Source: Struthio camelus
Taxonomy: Eukaryota > Chordata > Aves > Struthioniformes > Struthionidae
DNA: 64,000 nucleotides
Direction: 5' to 3'
Assembly (NCBI RefSeq): GCF_040807025.1
Contig: NC_090982.1
Location: 52,373,112 to 52,437,111 of the forward strand
A model generated the notes under the pieces. The model was not told the DNA's origin. It ran no database searches and was given only the letters and a program-made list of their open reading frames with translations. Below, piece by piece: positions 63,311 to 64,000 of this stretch; the stretch's first letter is position 1, and each line of letters begins with the position of its first letter. The position numbers and the translations under genes are program-made.

Positions 63311-64000
63311 GGCCTTTGTTTCCTCTTCTCTTCCCGAATTACCGGGTAGAATTCAATGGATCATATTGTTTGGTATCATCAGTCTAAATAAAGCAAGAGA
63401 TTTGCAGAAATAGAGACATTGTTTGAAAACTGTACCCTCAAACCTCCATGATTATTTCTATTCAAAGGAAACACTTGTTGACATAACTGAATACCATAAA
63501 ACTAATCTTAACAGAATAACGATAACAAAAATCATGAGCAAAGCCAGGCTTTGAATAGGATTGTTCAGTGTTGTGTTTTAGATATTTCAAAATTGGTATT
63601 AAAGTCACTTGCTTTTATGTATATTAATTTCTAGATAAAGAATAAACCTAAATACCAAGGTCTTTAACTCAAAGGTGGTAAGAGTTTATATAAATATATC
63701 TATATATATATATATAAATAAAATGTATGTCTGTGGTCTGTATCTAGGTATCTTTATAAGATACAAACATAGCTTTATTTCTTTTATCACTTTGTAACTT
63801 TAGAGTTGATGACAAACACAGAAATCTTGGAAAGCAGAGTTTAACTGGCCAAAGAGTGGCTCACTTAAAAACTTCTATGTAATCATTTGAAATAAAGTAG
63901 TTGAATGTCCTATAAGTTTACAGCATCAAAAAAACGGTAACAGAACCTGAATCGAGCAATGATACACTACTAACTGCAAACGTCATCAGATGCACAAAGC
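63311..64000. other. non-coding stretch
   Basis: AT-rich sequence with a TA-rich simple repeat at 63688-63720 and no recognisable gene. Confidence 0.5.
63688..63720. repeat. (TA)n low-complexity repeat
   Basis: Mostly TA/ATA units over about 33 bases. Confidence 0.9.

Noticed and set aside
1..64000. Search for CRISPR arrays, rRNA, tRNA, endogenous retroviruses, LTR pairs and DNA transposon ends
   Set aside because: No repeat-spacer pattern, no recognisable RNA gene, no LTR pair or retroviral coding motif, and no transposase-like frame were seen by eye. Short or very degraded copies could be missed.

Overview
The window looks like nuclear DNA from a bird (or close sauropsid relative): AT-rich, sparse in repeats and dominated by non-coding sequence. 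Its only clear interspersed repeats are CR1 retrotransposons of the avian type. There are no bacterial-style genes, operons, rRNA or tRNA genes, CRISPR arrays or viral genomes. Short open frames are frequent and mostly mean nothing here, so genes have to be read as exons bounded by splice signals.

Positions 1-19640 hold the best host-gene candidate, on the minus strand. A CpG-rich promoter-like patch (about 18885-19640) contains a possible first exon that ends in ATG-CGA-AG and then a consensus donor. It is followed by phase-compatible exon-like blocks at 17482-17375, 4061-3977 and 101-57. Joined, these read 82 codons without a stop and continue past the left edge. I do not recognise the protein. 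The intervening DNA is read as large introns holding only simple repeats and a 33-bp tandem duplication.

Positions 19641-64000 are mostly intergenic or intronic sequence carrying four CR1 copies of different age and orientation. They are an ancient minus-strand fragment (24664-25070), a degraded minus-strand copy (27881-29495), a degraded plus-strand copy (36183-37432) and a young plus-strand copy (46268-48305). The young copy keeps the reverse-transcriptase catalytic aspartates and is interrupted by only two in-frame stops. Several further exon-like blocks lie here (for example 33944-34034 minus, 48739-48843 plus, 54166-54277 plus, 60233-60295 minus). They have good splice signals but I could not chain them into a gene. 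A second CpG-rich patch lies at 62930-63310.

The CR1 copies are an unrelated overlay on the host sequence. I found no evidence for a novel multi-gene system. The most useful leads are the unrecognised minus-strand gene model, the well-preserved CR1 copy and the CpG-rich patch near the right end.
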